Virus record (IMG/VR): IMGVR_UViG_3300046009_002515
Location: 1-33,604 of that record
Source: a virus
Direction: 5' to 3' (one strand)
DNA: 33,604 nt
Shown here: positions 1-6,599 of the stretch, in pieces
Numbering within the stretch: the first letter of the stretch is position 1
Layout: each line of letters begins with the position of its first letter
The notes under the pieces: model-generated
What the model saw: the letters and a program-made list of their open reading frames with translations, nothing else
What the model was told of the DNA's origin: nothing
Databases searched by the model: none
Translations under genes and position numbers: made by a program

Positions 1-1
1 G

Positions 2-436
2 GGACAGAGCACTGGTCAGTTGAAGACCTTCCGTGTTGTGTCTGTTGATTCCGGCACCACCATGACCATCACGCCTCCAATCATCGGTGCTCAAACCATC
101 GGTGGCACAGGCCCAACTGACGCCCAGTTGCAGTACAAGAACGTGGAAGTTGCCATCGCCGCCGATGCAGCCGCCATCACCTTCTTGAACGTCAACGCCG
201 CTTCGGTCAACGTGTTCTGGCAGCGTGACTCCCTGGAGATCTTGCCTGGCCGTTACGCAGTGCCCTCTGACGCTGGCGTCGCAGTGATGCGTGCAAGCAC
301 AGACCAAGGCATCGAGCTGGTCTTGCAAAAGTGGTACGACATCAACAGCATGACCATCAAGTACCGTATGGACACTCTGTTCGGTGTGGTCAACAAGAAC
401 CCCGAGATGTCCGGCATCTTGTTGTTCAACCAGTAA
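2..436 (+). CDS. Major coat protein, P22 gp5-like (C-terminal part only)
   Basis: The reading frame is open to the left edge, so this is the 3' end of a gene; a TTG at position 20 is internal and not a real start. The visible 145 residues end in ...NPEMSGILLFNQ, with a preceding stretch on a trypsin-like run (EILPGRYAVPSD, then YDINSMTIKYRMDTLFGV) that is characteristic of the C-terminal part of P22-family coat proteins. The protein would form the icosahedral capsid shell. Context supports this: a strong terminator follows directly, then the gp4- and gp10-like tail-hub genes, and a P22-type portal lies at the other end of the window. Scaffold and the coat N-terminus are outside the window. 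Family assignment is from recognised sequence character and gene order; confidence is high for coat, less for the exact subfamily. Confidence 0.85.
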   Translation, partial: GQSTGQLKTFRVVSVDSGTTMTITPPIIGAQTIGGTGPTDAQLQYKNVEVAIAADAAAITFLNVNAASVNVFWQRDSLEILPGRYAVPSDAGVAVMRASTDQGIELVLQKWYDINSMTIKYRMDTLFGVVNKNPEMSGILLFNQ

Positions 437-443
437 TCTGGCC

Positions 444-475
444 AAAAAACTGGGGGGCTTCGGCCCCCCTTTTTG
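444..475 (+). terminator. Rho-independent terminator after coat gene
   Basis: A 7-bp perfect G/C stem (452-458 with 63-69 of the same line, i.e. 463-469) closes a TTCG tetraloop (459-462) and is followed by five T (470-474); a run of A precedes the stem at 445-449. This is a textbook intrinsic terminator 16 bp after the coat stop codon. It would lower transcription of the tail genes relative to coat, which is needed in far higher copy number. Confidence 0.93.
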
Positions 476-490
476 CAATAGGAGAACCCC

Positions 491-661
491 ATGCCATTGA
501 CCAAAGGTTATTCGAGCAAGTCCATCGGCAAGAACATCAAGATGGAAAAGAAGGCAGGCAAGCCAATGAAGCAAGCCGTGGCCATCGCTCTCAGCACAGC
601 CGAGAAAGCAGCCAAGGAAGCAGGCAAGCCCAGCAAAGCGCCTAAGAAGGCCATGAAATGA
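491..661 (+). CDS. Small basic conserved phage protein, 56 aa
   Basis: ATG at 491 is preceded by AGGAGAACCCC, a good ribosome binding site right after the coat terminator. The 56-residue product begins MPLTKGYSSKSIGKNIKMEK and continues with a lysine/alanine-rich helix including KQAVAIALSTAEKAA. The pattern 'S.K.I..NI..E...G.P.KQAVAIAL..A' is that of a widespread family of short phage/bacterial proteins of unknown function (I believe related to DUF6496). It is very basic, which would fit nucleic-acid contact inside the virion, but that is inference. Its stop overlaps the next start (ATGA). It sits between coat and the head-completion gene, so a minor head-associated role is plausible. Confidence 0.8.
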   Translation: MPLTKGYSSKSIGKNIKMEKKAGKPMKQAVAIALSTAEKAAKEAGKPSKAPKKAMK

Positions 662-819
662 AGCCCGGCCTCTACGCCAACATCAACGCAAAGCGTGCGC
701 GGATCGAAGCAGGCAGCAAAGAAAAGATGCGCAAGCCAGGTGCCAAAGGCGCACCCACAGCCGCAGACTTCAAAGCCGCAGCCAAGACCGCCAAGCCCAT
801 GAAAAAGAAGGCCAAGTGA
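658..819 (+). CDS. Small basic hypothetical protein, 53 aa
   Basis: Starts at the ATG that overlaps the preceding stop (ATGA) and ends in a TGA that overlaps the next ATG (TGATG), so it is translationally coupled on both sides. The product begins MKPGLYANINAKRARIEAGS, and its second half is Lys/Ala-rich (KAAAKTAKPMKKKAK). The 'GLYANINAKRARIEAGS.E.MR.PG..GAPT..DF..A..TAK' pattern recurs in many environmental phages as an unnamed small protein; no function is known to me. Very basic composition suggests DNA or capsid-interior association (inference only). Confidence 0.75.
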   Translation: MKPGLYANINAKRARIEAGSKEKMRKPGAKGAPTAADFKAAAKTAKPMKKKAK

Positions 820-1124
820 TGCAGGAAAAGATCCTCACCCCCAAATACGCCAAGAACCGCAAGCCGGTCAAGGTTCGCAAGCCCTCCAAGCCCATCGACG
901 GCATCAACCACCGCCTGCTGCGCGAGCAAGCCGAGGCAGCAGCCCAGGCAGAAGCCCAAGCCATGGAAGTCGTAGAAACGGCACCAGAAGACGACGCAGC
1001 CCCCACCCGTGAAGAGCTGGAGGCCAAGGCCAAAGAACTCGGCATTCGCTTCGACGGTCGCACTGGGGACAAAAAACTGGGACAATTGATCCAGGACAGA
1101 CTGTCCGCGCCAACTGGAGAATGA
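819..1124 (+). CDS. Hypothetical protein with C-terminal HeH/SAP-like helix-extended-helix, 101 aa
   Basis: I start it at the ATG at 819 (TGATG overlap with the upstream stop); a GTG three bases earlier is possible but unnecessary. The N-terminal third is basic (PKYAKNRKPVKVRKPSKP), the middle is an Ala/Glu-rich helix (REQAEAAAQAEAQAMEVVE), and the last ~35 residues (REELEAKAKELGIRFDGRTG, then KKLGQLIQDRL) look like a SAP/HeH-type two-helix fold, where an 'LGI.FDGRT...KL..LI' turn links the helices. Such modules often sit in small phage head proteins. The stop overlaps the gp4-like start (ATGA). A structural or assembly role next to the head-completion protein is inferred. Confidence 0.78.
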   Translation: MQEKILTPKYAKNRKPVKVRKPSKPIDGINHRLLREQAEAAAQAEAQAMEVVETAPEDDAAPTREELEAKAKELGIRFDGRTGDKKLGQLIQDRLSAPTGE

Positions 1125-1609
1125 CAATGGGATGGACCAAGCGCCAATTTATCGAGCAGGCCTTCGACGAGATCGGGCTGGCCTCCTACGCCTTTGATCT
1201 GACACCAGAGCAAATGCAATCCGCCCTCCGGCGCTTGGACACCCAGATGGCCGCATGGAACGCCCTCGGCATCCGCCTCGGCTACCCTCTGCCATCCAGC
1301 CCCCAGGACAGCGATCTCGACGAGCAGACCAACGTGCCCGACAGCTCCAACGAGGCCATCTACACCAACTTGGCTATCAAGCTCGGCCCGTCCTACGGCA
1401 AACAGGTCATGCCAGACACCAAGGCCACGGCCAAAGAGTCTTACAACACGCTCCTGTCACGCGCAGCCATGCCAGTGCAGCAACAACTGCCAAGCACCAT
1501 GCCAGCAGGCGCAGGCAACAAGCCCTGGCGCGTCTACGACAACCCCTTCATCCGTCCGCCCGTCGATCCAGTCCTGGCCGGTCAAGATGGCCCCATCGAA
1601 TTCAACTGA
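1121..1609 (+). CDS. Head-to-tail adaptor / packaged DNA stabilization protein, P22 gp4-like
   Basis: The 162-residue product matches the length of P22 gp4 (about 166) and has its typical opening (KRQFIEQAFDEIGLASYAFD), the 'LRRLDTQMAAWNALGIRLGY' helix and the 'EAIYTNLAIKLGPSYGK' helix. gp4 family proteins form the dodecameric ring that binds under the portal after DNA packaging and is the first tail-hub component; P22 gp4 also has reported peptidoglycan-cleaving activity, which I cannot judge here. The start ATG at 1121 overlaps the previous stop (ATGA); a second ATG at 1127 is an alternative. The gp10-like gene three genes downstream completes the usual P22 tail-hub set. Confidence 0.9.
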   Translation: MTMGWTKRQFIEQAFDEIGLASYAFDLTPEQMQSALRRLDTQMAAWNALGIRLGYPLPSSPQDSDLDEQTNVPDSSNEAIYTNLAIKLGPSYGKQVMPDTKATAKESYNTLLSRAAMPVQQQLPSTMPAGAGNKPWRVYDNPFIRPPVDPVLAGQDGPIEFN

Positions 1610-1618
1610 GGAACCAAC

Positions 1619-2074
1619 ATGCCAACCATCAACCAACTCTCGGGCATCAGCCAGGTATCTGGCGGCGACCTCCTGCCGGTCTACGTCTCCAACAACGGCG
1701 ACGCACGCAAGGTCTCGATCACCCAGCTCTTGCAATACTTCCAGCAGGTTTTTGCAGCCCCCACCGTGGCCACGAACCTCTACACCCCTGGCACTGGCTT
1801 CAACATCACAGTGCCCACCCCCACCAGCGAGCAGCAGTGGATGGTCATTCAGCCTGCTGGCACTCTGGCCGCAGGCACAATCACGCTGCCCATGAACACT
1901 GGCGTGCCAGACGGCACACAGGTGCTGGTCACCACCACCCAGATCATCACCAGCTTCACACTGGCGGTGAACGGCGCAGCAGCAGCATTCGGAGCACCCA
2001 CCACCCTGGCCGCAAACGCATTTTTTACGATGCGCTTCTACCAGGCCACCAATAGTTGGTATCGCGTCGGGTAA
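1619..2074 (+). CDS. Hypothetical structural protein, 151 aa
   Basis: ATG at 1619 follows the gp4-like stop by nine bases, with GAGGAACCAAC as ribosome binding site. The N-terminus (MPTINQLSGISQVSGGDLLP, VYVSNNGDARKVSITQLLQYF) resembles the short 'GGD..PVY...NG.ARK.S...L..Y' segment seen at the start of many environmental phage tail/virion proteins; the rest is Thr/Ala/Gly-rich and predicted mainly beta (repeated NITV, TITLP, TLAVNG strands) ending FYQATNSWYRVG. This is consistent with a small beta-sandwich virion component. There is no counterpart at this place in P22. Function unknown; a structural role is inferred from location in the tail-hub block. Confidence 0.82.
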   Translation: MPTINQLSGISQVSGGDLLPVYVSNNGDARKVSITQLLQYFQQVFAAPTVATNLYTPGTGFNITVPTPTSEQQWMVIQPAGTLAAGTITLPMNTGVPDGTQVLVTTTQIITSFTLAVNGAAAAFGAPTTLAANAFFTMRFYQATNSWYRVG

Positions 2075-2077
2075 GCC

Positions 2078-2362
2078 ATGGCCACCAAAGACACACGCCT
2101 TGCCCGTGTCGGGGTCTCGGGCTACAACAAGCCCAAGGCCACGCCATCGCACCCCACAAAAAGCCACGTTGTTGTGGCCAAGTCGGGCGACGAGATCAAA
2201 ACCATCAGGTTTGGTCAGCAAGGCGTCAAAGGCTCACCCAAGAAAGATGGCGAGTCCAAAGCCAGCCAAGCGCGGCGAGAATCATTCAAAGCTCGGCACG
2301 CTGAAAACATTGCCAAGGGCAAACTGAGCGCAGCGTGGTGGGCGTCAAAGGTGAAGTGGTAA
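2078..2362 (+). CDS. Conserved small basic phage protein, 94 aa
   Basis: Starts three bases after the previous stop. The product is basic; its C-terminal half (IRFGQQGVKGSPKKDGESKA, then RRESFKARHAENIAKGKLSAAWWASKVKW) is a highly conserved block I recognise from many marine and freshwater phages, where it remains unnamed; the charged 'R..SFKARHA.NI.KGK.SAA.WA..VKW' ending is diagnostic. The N-terminus has a run that could be a beta strand (KSHVVVAKSGDEIKTIRFG). Its consistent neighbourhood with tail-hub genes suggests a virion or assembly role. Two overlapping frames are open but carry no recognisable features. Function not known. Confidence 0.82.
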   Translation: MATKDTRLARVGVSGYNKPKATPSHPTKSHVVVAKSGDEIKTIRFGQQGVKGSPKKDGESKASQARRESFKARHAENIAKGKLSAAWWASKVKW

Positions 2363-2364
2363 GT

Positions 2365-3777
2365 ATGCAAATCCCAATCCTCAACGGAATCTATGCCGAC
2401 GCCACCCCAGAGCTGCGCACGGCCTACCCGGTCAACATGGTGCCAGTCCCCAAGCAGTCAGGCATCAGCAACGGCTTCCTGCGCCCTGGTGACGGCATCG
2501 TGGCCAACGGCACAGGCCCAGGCATAGATCGTGGCGGCGTCAACTGGAACGGCATCTGCTACCGAGTCATGGGCACCAAGCTAGTGACCGTGGCCAGCAA
2601 CGGCACGGTGACCGTTCTTGGCGACGTCGGTGGGCCAGTCAATACGCTGGTGACATTCGACTACAGCTTCGATCTACTTGGCATCGCATCAGGTGGCCGA
2701 CTGTATTTTTGGAATCCAGCCGCATCTACACTCACACAGAACACGGACCCAGATCTTGGCGTAGTGCTGGACTTCTGCTGGGTTGATGGTTACTTTATGA
2801 CCACCGACGGCGAGTTTCTGATCGTCACCGAGCTGTCAGATCCCTTGCAAGTCAACCCCCTGAAGTACGGCAGCTCAGAGGTTGATCCAGATCCAGTCGT
2901 GGCCCTGCTCAAACTCCGCAACGAGGTCTATGCCCTCAACCGTAACACCATCGAGGTGTTCGACAACGTAGGCGGCGAGCTTTTCCCCTTCGCACGCATC
3001 GACGGCGCACAGATCCAAAAAGGCGTGGTCGGCACTTTTGCTTGCTGCGTCTACTTGGAGCGCATCGCCTTCTTGGGCGGTGGCCGAAACGAAGCCCCAG
3101 GCATCTACATCGGCGCTGCGGCCACCACCCAAAAGATCAGCACGCAAGAGATCGACGAGCTGCTGCTCACCTACACAGAAGCACAGCTGGCCACCGTAAA
3201 GCTCGAAGCACGCAACGACAAAGCGCATCAGCACCTCTACGTCCACCTGCCAGACCGCACCGTGGTCTATGACGCAGCCGCATCCGAGGCGCTTGCAGAG
3301 CAGGTCTGGTTTACTCTGACCACCACCATCGTGGGCTTCTCGCAGTACCGCGCACGCAACCTGGTCTGGGCCTACGACAAGTGGCTGGTGGGCGATCCGC
3401 AAAGCAGCGCCATCGGCTACCTGGTGCAAGACACTGGCCACCATTGGGGCCAGCAAGTGCGCTGGGAATTCGGCACGATCATTGCCTACAACGAAGGCAA
3501 CGGCGCGATCTTCAACCGCTTGGAGCTGGTCAGTTTGACCGGCAGCGTGGCACTGGGCACCAACCCCCAGATCAGCACCAGCTACAGCACAGACGGCCTT
3601 GCATGGAGTCAAGATCGCAGCATCAGCGTAGGCACGATTGGCAACACCGCCAAGCGCCTCGCGTGGTTTCAGCAAGGCCACATGAGGAACTGGCGCATCC
3701 AGCGCTTCCAAGGCGACAGCGATGCGCACGTTTCTTTCATGCGCCTTGAGGCACAAATCGAGGCATTGGCATACTGA
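2365..3777 (+). CDS. Tail hub / packaged DNA stabilization protein, P22 gp10-like
   Basis: I place the start at the ATG at 2365 (MQIPILNGIYADATPELRTA), two bases after the upstream stop; the frame stays open upstream to a GTG at 2335 but that would overlap the previous gene. The resulting 470 residues match P22 gp10 (472). Family marks include the opening 'P...G.Y.DA.PE.R.AYPVNM...P', a beta-propeller-like body with repeated short strands (RGGVNWNGICYRVMGTKLVT; SFDLLGIASGGRLYFW; FCWVDGYFMTTDGEFLIVTE), and the 'RNEVYALNRNTIEVFDNVGG' segment. gp10 assembles as a hexamer below gp4 and seals the DNA exit channel, providing the site for the tail needle. Its place between gp4-like and needle-position genes agrees. 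Confidence 0.92.
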   Translation: MQIPILNGIYADATPELRTAYPVNMVPVPKQSGISNGFLRPGDGIVANGTGPGIDRGGVNWNGICYRVMGTKLVTVASNGTVTVLGDVGGPVNTLVTFDYSFDLLGIASGGRLYFWNPAASTLTQNTDPDLGVVLDFCWVDGYFMTTDGEFLIVTELSDPLQVNPLKYGSSEVDPDPVVALLKLRNEVYALNRNTIEVFDNVGGELFPFARIDGAQIQKGVVGTFACCVYLERIAFLGGGRNEAPGIYIGAAATTQKISTQEIDELLLTYTEAQLATVKLEARNDKAHQHLYVHLPDRTVVYDAAASEALAEQVWFTLTTTIVGFSQYRARNLVWAYDKWLVGDPQSSAIGYLVQDTGHHWGQQVRWEFGTIIAYNEGNGAIFNRLELVSLTGSVALGTNPQISTSYSTDGLAWSQDRSISVGTIGNTAKRLAWFQQGHMRNWRIQRFQGDSDAHVSFMRLEAQIEALAY

Positions 3778-5006
3778 TGGCTACCGCACCAGTCTCCCGC
3801 AGGCTTAACCTCACCCGCGACCAGCTCGCGGCGTTCCTGACCGACCAGCAACAGATCAGGCAGTTTGAGCTATTGTTCTCGGTCGTGGACGAGCTTCAAG
3901 TCATCACAGGCACAGACTTCGAGTACCAGGCAGACACAGCTGCGGCCACAGCGAACGAGGCACTGGCCCAGATCAGCCGCCTTGCCGCAGCCGTGGAACT
4001 GCTGGCCAACGGCCCAGCCATCCAGAATAACAACTCGGTGGTCACGGATTACATCGACCTGAGCGAATCGCCAGCCCCAACCAGCAAGACCCGTCGCCTC
4101 GCGTGGAACACCACCGACCAGACTGTCAACCTTGGCATGGACTACGGCGTCACGCAGCAGATCGGCCAAGAGACCTACGCCCGTGTCGGAAATACCACAG
4201 GATCTACCATCCCCAATGGCACTGTCGTCGGCTTTGCTGGCGCAACATCCAACGCGCTGCTGGTTGCTCCATACCTTGCAGACGGCACACAGCCGACCCT
4301 TTACATCCTGGGCATCATGACCCACGACCTGCCAGACAGCGGCGAAAAAGGCTACTGCACCACTTGGGGCTTTGTCCGTGATGTTGACACCAGCGCCTTC
4401 TCGCCAGGTGACTTGCTCTACGCCAGCCCCACAGTCGCAGGCGCTCTGACCAACACCAAGCCCACTGCCCCAGACAATGTGATCCCCCTGGCCGCTTGCA
4501 TCACATCGAACGCGACGACCGGCGTGATCTTCGTGCGCCCCACCATCCAGCAGATGCAGTATTACGGAGTGTTCACCAAGACCACAGACCAGACGCCTGC
4601 CGTCATCAACACCGAATACCTGCTCACATTTGACAACACGCAGATCAGCAACGGCGTGACGATCGGCGGAACCACCAGCCAGATCATCGTTCCAGAGTCC
4701 GGCCTCTACCAGTTTGACGCCACCGTGCAACTGACCAGCGGAAGCTCGTCCTCCAAAAACATCTGGGTCTGGTGGAAAAAGAACGGCACGGCCATTTCCA
4801 ACAGCGCACGCCTTGTCACCTCGGACATCAACAACGGATACATTCCGATTGCGCTCAACGAGACCGTCTCTCTTGCCGCCAACGAGTACGTCGAGCTAGC
4901 CTTTGCAGCCGACAGCACCAACGTCACCGTTGACAGCGTGGCAGCCACAGCATTTGCGCCAGCCGCCCCAGCGGTGGTGCTTTCCGTCACTCAAGTTCAA
5001 CAGTAA
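3777..5006 (+). CDS. Probable tail needle / tail knob protein with C1q/TNF-like C-terminal domain
   Basis: The start ATG overlaps the gp10-like stop (TGATG). The 409-residue protein occupies the place of P22 gp26 (tail needle, 233 aa). Residues 1-85 are helical (NLTRDQLAAFLTDQQQIRQF ... EALAQISRLAAAVELLANGP), suitable for a trimeric coiled coil. Residues ~135-265 are a beta-rich domain beginning ARVGNTTGSTIPNGTVVGFA, a segment found in many phage tail proteins. Residues ~270-395 resemble a C1q/TNF jelly-roll (YYGVFTKTTDQTP, PESGLYQFDATVQLTSG, NIWVWWKKNGTAI). Sf6-type needles also end in a TNF-like knob, so a needle that plugs the hub and contacts the cell surface is likely. It is almost twice as long as gp26, and the middle domain is the part I cannot assign. 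Confidence 0.7.
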   Translation: MATAPVSRRLNLTRDQLAAFLTDQQQIRQFELLFSVVDELQVITGTDFEYQADTAAATANEALAQISRLAAAVELLANGPAIQNNNSVVTDYIDLSESPAPTSKTRRLAWNTTDQTVNLGMDYGVTQQIGQETYARVGNTTGSTIPNGTVVGFAGATSNALLVAPYLADGTQPTLYILGIMTHDLPDSGEKGYCTTWGFVRDVDTSAFSPGDLLYASPTVAGALTNTKPTAPDNVIPLAACITSNATTGVIFVRPTIQQMQYYGVFTKTTDQTPAVINTEYLLTFDNTQISNGVTIGGTTSQIIVPESGLYQFDATVQLTSGSSSSKNIWVWWKKNGTAISNSARLVTSDINNGYIPIALNETVSLAANEYVELAFAADSTNVTVDSVAATAFAPAAPAVVLSVTQVQQ

Positions 5007-5015
5007 GGACAGATC

Positions 5016-5351
5016 ATGACCGTCTCCATCAAGGTGCTGATCCCAGCAAAGCAGGCCGAGAACGCCCAAACCACGCAGTACACAGCCACCAACTGCAAGG
5101 CCATCATCGACAAATTCACTGTGACCAACACCACCGCAGGCAACGTGACGATCAGCGTCAACTTGGTGACAAGTGGCAGCAGCCCAGGTGCATCCAACCT
5201 CATCTTGGACACCCGAGCCATCGCACCAGACGAGACCTACACCTGTCCAGAATTGGTCGGCCAAGCTCTTGAACCTGGTGGCTTCATCAGCACCATCGCA
5301 AGCGCAGCCACATCACTGACCATCCGCGCCTCTGGCCGCGAAATCACTTAA
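5016..5351 (+). CDS. Hypothetical small beta-sandwich virion protein, 111 aa
   Basis: Follows the needle-position gene by nine bases; the ribosome binding site is AAGGACAGATC. The product alternates short hydrophobic strands and Thr/Ser/Asn-rich loops (TVSIKVLIPAKQAE, KAIIDKFTVTNTTAGNVTIS, LILDTRAIAPDETYTCPELV), typical of an Ig-like or decoration-type sandwich fold. It resembles a family of ~110-residue proteins seen beside phage tail genes ('C.AIID.FT..N..A....I.V..V..G'). No signal peptide or membrane segment. A minor structural protein or decoration protein is the likely role; this is inferred from fold character and context only. Confidence 0.78.
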   Translation: MTVSIKVLIPAKQAENAQTTQYTATNCKAIIDKFTVTNTTAGNVTISVNLVTSGSSPGASNLILDTRAIAPDETYTCPELVGQALEPGGFISTIASAATSLTIRASGREIT

Positions 5352-5362
5352 AGGAGAACAGC

Positions 5363-5764
5363 ATGGACAAATTCATGATGATGCCCAAGGGCTTCATGGG
5401 CCTTCCTGTCGAGGAAGAATTCATCACCGCAGCCGAAAACAAGAAGAACACCCAGGTCGTGATCGACGACTGGATGCTCGGCCCAGAGAACCCCAGCAAC
5501 GAGCCAACAGCCAACAAGGTGTACTGGGTCGCGCTTGGCCAGGCCATGCAAGTGGACGAGAAAGAGGCCCGTCGTCGTCGTTGCTCGAACTGTTCTTACT
5601 ACGACAACAGCACCATGACCCAGGCCAAAATGGAGCGCATCCCGCGCAACGCATGGGACACCAATGCAGGCTTCCGAGGCTACTGCACCAAATTCGATTT
5701 CATCTGCCACGACTTGCGTGCTTGCCAGGCCTGGGAAGAGCGCGAATTCGAGATGGAAGATTGA
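5363..5764 (+). CDS. Four-cysteine (HiPIP-like / metal-binding) conserved phage protein, 133 aa
   Basis: ATG at 5363 is preceded by AAAGGAGAACAGC, an excellent ribosome binding site. The N-terminus carries FMMMPKGFMGLPVEEEF and 'YWVALGQAMQVDEKEARRRR'. The second half has five cysteines spaced as C-x2-C (RRRCSNCSYYDN), then GYC, then IC and AC followed by QAWEE. The C-x2-C-x2-[YF] ... GYC-x3-F ... C-x(n)-C-x-x-W arrangement is a conserved module I have seen labelled as high-potential iron-sulfur-like in environmental phages; whether it binds Fe-S or zinc cannot be decided from sequence. Unusual in the middle of a virion operon. Two other proteins in this window carry a similar cysteine module. 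Confidence 0.8.
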   Translation: MDKFMMMPKGFMGLPVEEEFITAAENKKNTQVVIDDWMLGPENPSNEPTANKVYWVALGQAMQVDEKEARRRRCSNCSYYDNSTMTQAKMERIPRNAWDTNAGFRGYCTKFDFICHDLRACQAWEEREFEMED

Positions 5765-5775
5765 CGAGTCGTCAA
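5761..5775. promoter_or_regulatory. Perfect 15-bp palindrome (operator candidate) before ejection-protein genes
   Basis: TTGACGAGTCGTCAA is a perfect inverted repeat of two 7-bp arms around a central G. It overlaps the TGA stop of the upstream gene and lies at the left edge of a 79-bp gap before the gp7-like gene, the longest gap in the head/tail operon. TTGACG would also serve as a -35 element with a weak GAAAAT 16 bases downstream. A dimeric regulator site or promoter for the ejection genes is inferred. Confidence 0.4.
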
Positions 5776-5791
5776 AATGTGGGAAAATCAA

Positions 5792-5818
5792 GCCGCTGAG
5801 GAAAATGCTACCAGCGGC
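5792..5818 (+). other. Stem-loop in leader of ejection-protein operon
   Basis: GCCGCTG at 5792-5798 pairs perfectly with CAGCGGC at 5812-5818, with a 13-base A-rich loop. It is followed only after 17 bases by a short T run (5839-5843), so it does not look like a classical terminator. It may act as an mRNA-processing or stabilising hairpin, or as a weak attenuator separating tail-hub from ejection genes. Confidence 0.4.
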
Positions 5819-5843
5819 ATCCAATGAATATTGAGGTGTTTTT

Positions 5844-6596
5844 ATGGGTTTACTCAGCTCACTTGGTGGAATAGCAGGCTCCGTTTTTGGTGGCCCTATC
5901 GGTGGCGCGATTGGCTCCGCACTCGGCGGCGCAATCGAAGGAAAAGAAGCAGTCGGAGAAGCCGCAGGCATCCAAGCTGGCGCAGCCCAGGCTGGCATTG
6001 AAGAACAGCGCCGCCAGTTCGATGCAATTCAAAAACTCTTGCAGCCCTATGCAGAGGCAGGCACAGGCGCTCTTGCAGGTCAACAAGCCTTCTTGGGCTT
6101 ACAAGGCCCCGAAGCAGAACGCGCCGCCATCGAGCGCATCCGTGGCGGTGAAACTTTCCAAGCACTGGCGCAACAAGGCGAAGAAGCCTTGCTGCAACGC
6201 GCATCGGCCACTGGCGGCTTACGTGGCGGCAACATCCAAGGCGCACTGGCCCAGTTCCGTCCTGCCCTGCTTTCCAGCCTCATCGAGCAGCAATACGGCC
6301 GACTCGGTGGCCTCACCACTCTTGGCCAAAATGCAGCCGCAGGAGTTGGCAACGCAGGAATGCAAACAGGTGCAAACGTGGCCAACCTCTTAGGCAGACA
6401 AGGCCAGGCCCAGGCTGGAGGCGTGCTTGGTGAACAAGGCGCACTCACAGGAGGTATTGGCAAAGCCTTTGGCGCAATTCAAGGCGCGGGTGGCTTTGGC
6501 AAGTTGTTCGGCGGTGGCTTTGGTGGAGGTGGCTTCCAAGGCGGTGGGGCAGTAAATCCGATCTCAGGTGAATTTATGGGATCTTTGGAGTTCTAA
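5844..6596 (+). CDS. Ejection (DNA transfer) protein, P22 gp7-like
   Basis: The 250-residue product starts with a Gly/Ala/Ser-rich hydrophobic stretch (LLSSLGGIAGSVFGGPIGGA), then an amphipathic helix (GIEEQRRQFDAIQKLLQPYA) and the family's characteristic block 'AIERIRGGETFQALAQQGEE ... ASATGGLRGGNIQGALAQFRPALL', followed by a Gly-rich tail (FGKLFGGGFGGGGFQGGG). Proteins with this block are annotated as P22 gp7/'DNA transfer' proteins, which ride in the capsid and are ejected before DNA to help build a conduit across the cell envelope. The next two genes have the size and order of gp20 and gp16. The start at ATG 5844 lies after GAGGTGTTTTT. The glycine-rich end is low complexity. Confidence 0.85.
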   Translation: MGLLSSLGGIAGSVFGGPIGGAIGSALGGAIEGKEAVGEAAGIQAGAAQAGIEEQRRQFDAIQKLLQPYAEAGTGALAGQQAFLGLQGPEAERAAIERIRGGETFQALAQQGEEALLQRASATGGLRGGNIQGALAQFRPALLSSLIEQQYGRLGGLTTLGQNAAAGVGNAGMQTGANVANLLGRQGQAQAGGVLGEQGALTGGIGKAFGAIQGAGGFGKLFGGGFGGGGFQGGGAVNPISGEFMGSLEF

Positions 6597-6599
6597 AAC

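Noticed and set aside
331-645. 104-codon frame overlapping the coat end
   Set aside because: It runs through the terminator and covers the 56-aa gene at 491 in a different frame; the 56-aa gene has an excellent ribosome binding site and a known conserved pattern.
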